Part shown: positions 39,737 to 41,022 of the stretch, one piece after another
Position numbering within the stretch: position 1 is the first letter of the stretch
How the letters are laid out: every line of letters begins with the position of its first letter
Assembly (NCBI GenBank): GCA_964343305.1
Contig: CAYFJO010000045.1
Location: 1 to 41,022, forward strand
DNA length: 41,022 bases
Direction of reading: 5' to 3'
From: CAYFJO01 sp964343305
Lineage (GTDB): Bacteria; Planctomycetota; Planctomycetia; Pirellulales; Pirellulaceae
Program-made: the position numbers and the translations under genes
The notes under the pieces: generated by a model
What the model was told of the DNA's origin: nothing
The model's database searches: none
Seen by the model: only the letters and a program-made list of their open reading frames with translations

Positions 39737-41022
39737 ATGCAACAAACACGATTGCGCACCCAAATCACAGTCTGTTTTACACTCTTGGCGATCACCGTCG
39801 TTGCGAGTGCCAACGAGTCCGACGACACGCTTTTTCAATTGTCTGACGTATTCCAACTCGAATTCGCATCCGATCCGCAGATCTCGCCGGACGGCAAACG
39901 CGTGGTGTACGTCCGCAACTCGATGGACATCATGAAGGACCGTCGCCGTTCGAATTTGTGGATCGTCAATGTGGATGGCCGCGAGCACCGGCCGCTGACG
40001 ACGGGCACTCGTAACGATTCGTCGCCACGTTGGTCGCCGGATGGCCGTCGGTTGATCTACGCGTCTTCGATCGACGGCTCGACGCAAATCTATTGCCGCT
40101 GGATGGACACCGGACAGACGGCGAAGCTGACGACCGTGACGCAGTCGCCAGGTAGTTTCGTATGGTCCCCAGATGGAACTCAAATTGCCTTTTCCATGCA
40201 CGTCATGGACAAGGTCGAATCGTTCATCAAAATGCCTGACAAACCGGAAGGAGCGGAATGGGCCGAGCCGCCAAAGGTGATTCGCAAAGTGCGGTATCGC
40301 TTCGACGGCCGAGGCTATTTGAAGGATGGTTTTCGTCAGTTGTTCGTTTTGCCTGCCGACGGGGGAACTCCCCGGCAACTGACCCGTGGCGATTTTGAAC
40401 ACGTGGGAACGCCCGCCTGGTCGCACGACGGCAAGTCGTTGTACTTCTCGTCGAATCGAAAGAACGATTGGCAGCACGAGCCACGGAATTCCGAGGTCTA
40501 CACGATTTCATTGAGCGATCAAAAGATCACGGCGCTGACATCGCGCGACGGACCTGATTTTCATCCCGTCGTGTCACACGATGGCAGCAAGATCGCCTAT
40601 CTTGGGTTCGATGACGAGCAGCGACTTGGCTACACCGCTGAGCGTCTGTACGTCATGAATCGCGACGGCAGCGACAAACGCGCGATCACGGAAGGCTTGG
40701 ATCGCGACGTTGCGTCTCCAGTTTGGAGTCGAGACGATGCGGGCCTTTACTTTCAATACGACGACGCGGGCACGACAAAAGTTGGATTTGTGACGTTGGA
40801 CGGCAAATTGTCCACTCGCGCCGCCAACGTCAGCGGAGTGACGCTGGGCCGCCCGTATTCGAGCGGTTCATTTTCTGTTTCGTCGGACGCAGTGGTCGCC
40901 TTGACACAAGGTGGTCCGCAGCGACCAGCCGATGTCGCGGTCGTGGACGCAAATGGAAAATCACGCCGCTTGACGTCGCTGAACGAAGACTTGTTCGGTC
41001 ACAAGCAGCTAGGTGCGGTTGA
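39737..41022 (+). CDS. S9-family peptidase (prolyl oligopeptidase-like), N-terminal part, runs off the window
   Basis: The frame is open from ATG 39737 to the window end: 428 residues are visible, and the catalytic hydrolase domain lies beyond. A signal peptide (TQITVCFTLLAITVVASA) is followed by WD40-like/TolB propeller repeats: DPQISPDGKRVVYVRNSMD, SSPRWSPDGRRLIYASSID, GSFVWSPDGTQIAFSMHV, TPAWSHDGKSLYFSSNRK, FHPVVSHDGSKIAYLGFDDE and SPVWSRDDAGLYFQYDD. This is the standard N-terminal layout of exported S9C acylaminoacyl-/dipeptidyl-peptidase-like enzymes. The alternative, a TolB-like protein without peptidase, cannot be excluded from the visible part. Confidence 0.85.
   Translation, partial: MQQTRLRTQITVCFTLLAITVVASANESDDTLFQLSDVFQLEFASDPQISPDGKRVVYVRNSMDIMKDRRRSNLWIVNVDGREHRPLTTGTRNDSSPRWSPDGRRLIYASSIDGSTQIYCRWMDTGQTAKLTTVTQSPGSFVWSPDGTQIAFSMHVMDKVESFIKMPDKPEGAEWAEPPKVIRKVRYRFDGRGYLKDGFRQLFVLPADGGTPRQLTRGDFEHVGTPAWSHDGKSLYFSSNRKNDWQHEPRNSEVYTISLSDQKITALTSRDGPDFHPVVSHDGSKIAYLGFDDEQRLGYTAERLYVMNRDGSDKRAITEGLDRDVASPVWSRDDAGLYFQYDDAGTTKVGFVTLDGKLSTRAANVSGVTLGRPYSSGSFSVSSDAVVALTQGGPQRPADVAVVDANGKSRRLTSLNEDLFGHKQLGAV

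Overview
The window looks like chromosomal DNA of a planctomycete (Pirellulales-like), judged from gene content alone. It carries two secreted sulfatases, two membrane-anchored DUF1559 proteins, C-terminal scraps of DUF1501-type genes, a DUF4139 protein, a deiodinase-like thioredoxin-fold protein, many Sec/Tat-exported proteins of unknown role, and many GTAG-ended palindromic repeats between (and sometimes inside) genes. Most of it is GC-rich and densely coding on both strands.

Layout. 1-4770: a DUF1501-like tail, a small membrane protein, an exported alpha/beta hydrolase, a STAS protein, a HEAT-repeat protein and an AAA+ ATPase. 4773-6282 (minus): an iodothyronine-deiodinase-like gene with an in-frame UGA exactly at the catalytic selenocysteine position (CLT-UGA-PPF), later split by an 88-bp palindromic insertion flanked by a 9-bp direct repeat. 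6452-10790: an ATPase/permease/adaptor ABC export operon. 10885: tRNA-Pro(GGG). 11103-20224: sulfatase, parallel beta-helix protein, tandem DUF1559 paralogues, lipoprotein, SMP-30-type protein and a LarA-family protein. 20740-25235: housekeeping block with flotillin-like FloA, the set EpmA / EF-P / EpmB for beta-lysylation of elongation factor P, and PurN. 25349-30280: an accessory island with GC-rich fragments that look like pieces of a GHKL/Hsp90-like gene, and between them an AT-richer two-gene cassette encoding a TIR protein and a ParA-like ATPase with a variant P-loop (KGGTGRS) fused to a second TIR domain. The island ends with a DUF234-type AAA ATPase whose promoter sits so close to the ATG that the mRNA should be leaderless. 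30604-41022: second sulfatase, DUF4139 protein, carB with a palindromic insertion in its central linker, a trypsin-like protease, and the start of an S9 peptidase that runs off the window.

How the genes work together. The clearest functional units are the ABC export operon, the EF-P modification set, and the TIR/KGGTGRS-TIR pair, which has the make-up of a NAD-depleting conflict (probably anti-phage) system. The two most unusual signals are the candidate bacterial selenoprotein of the deiodinase family, and the repeat family that has entered at least two coding sequences: it breaks the frame in the deiodinase-like gene and appears tolerated in frame in carB. All family assignments come from reading motifs by eye. 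No database search was run.
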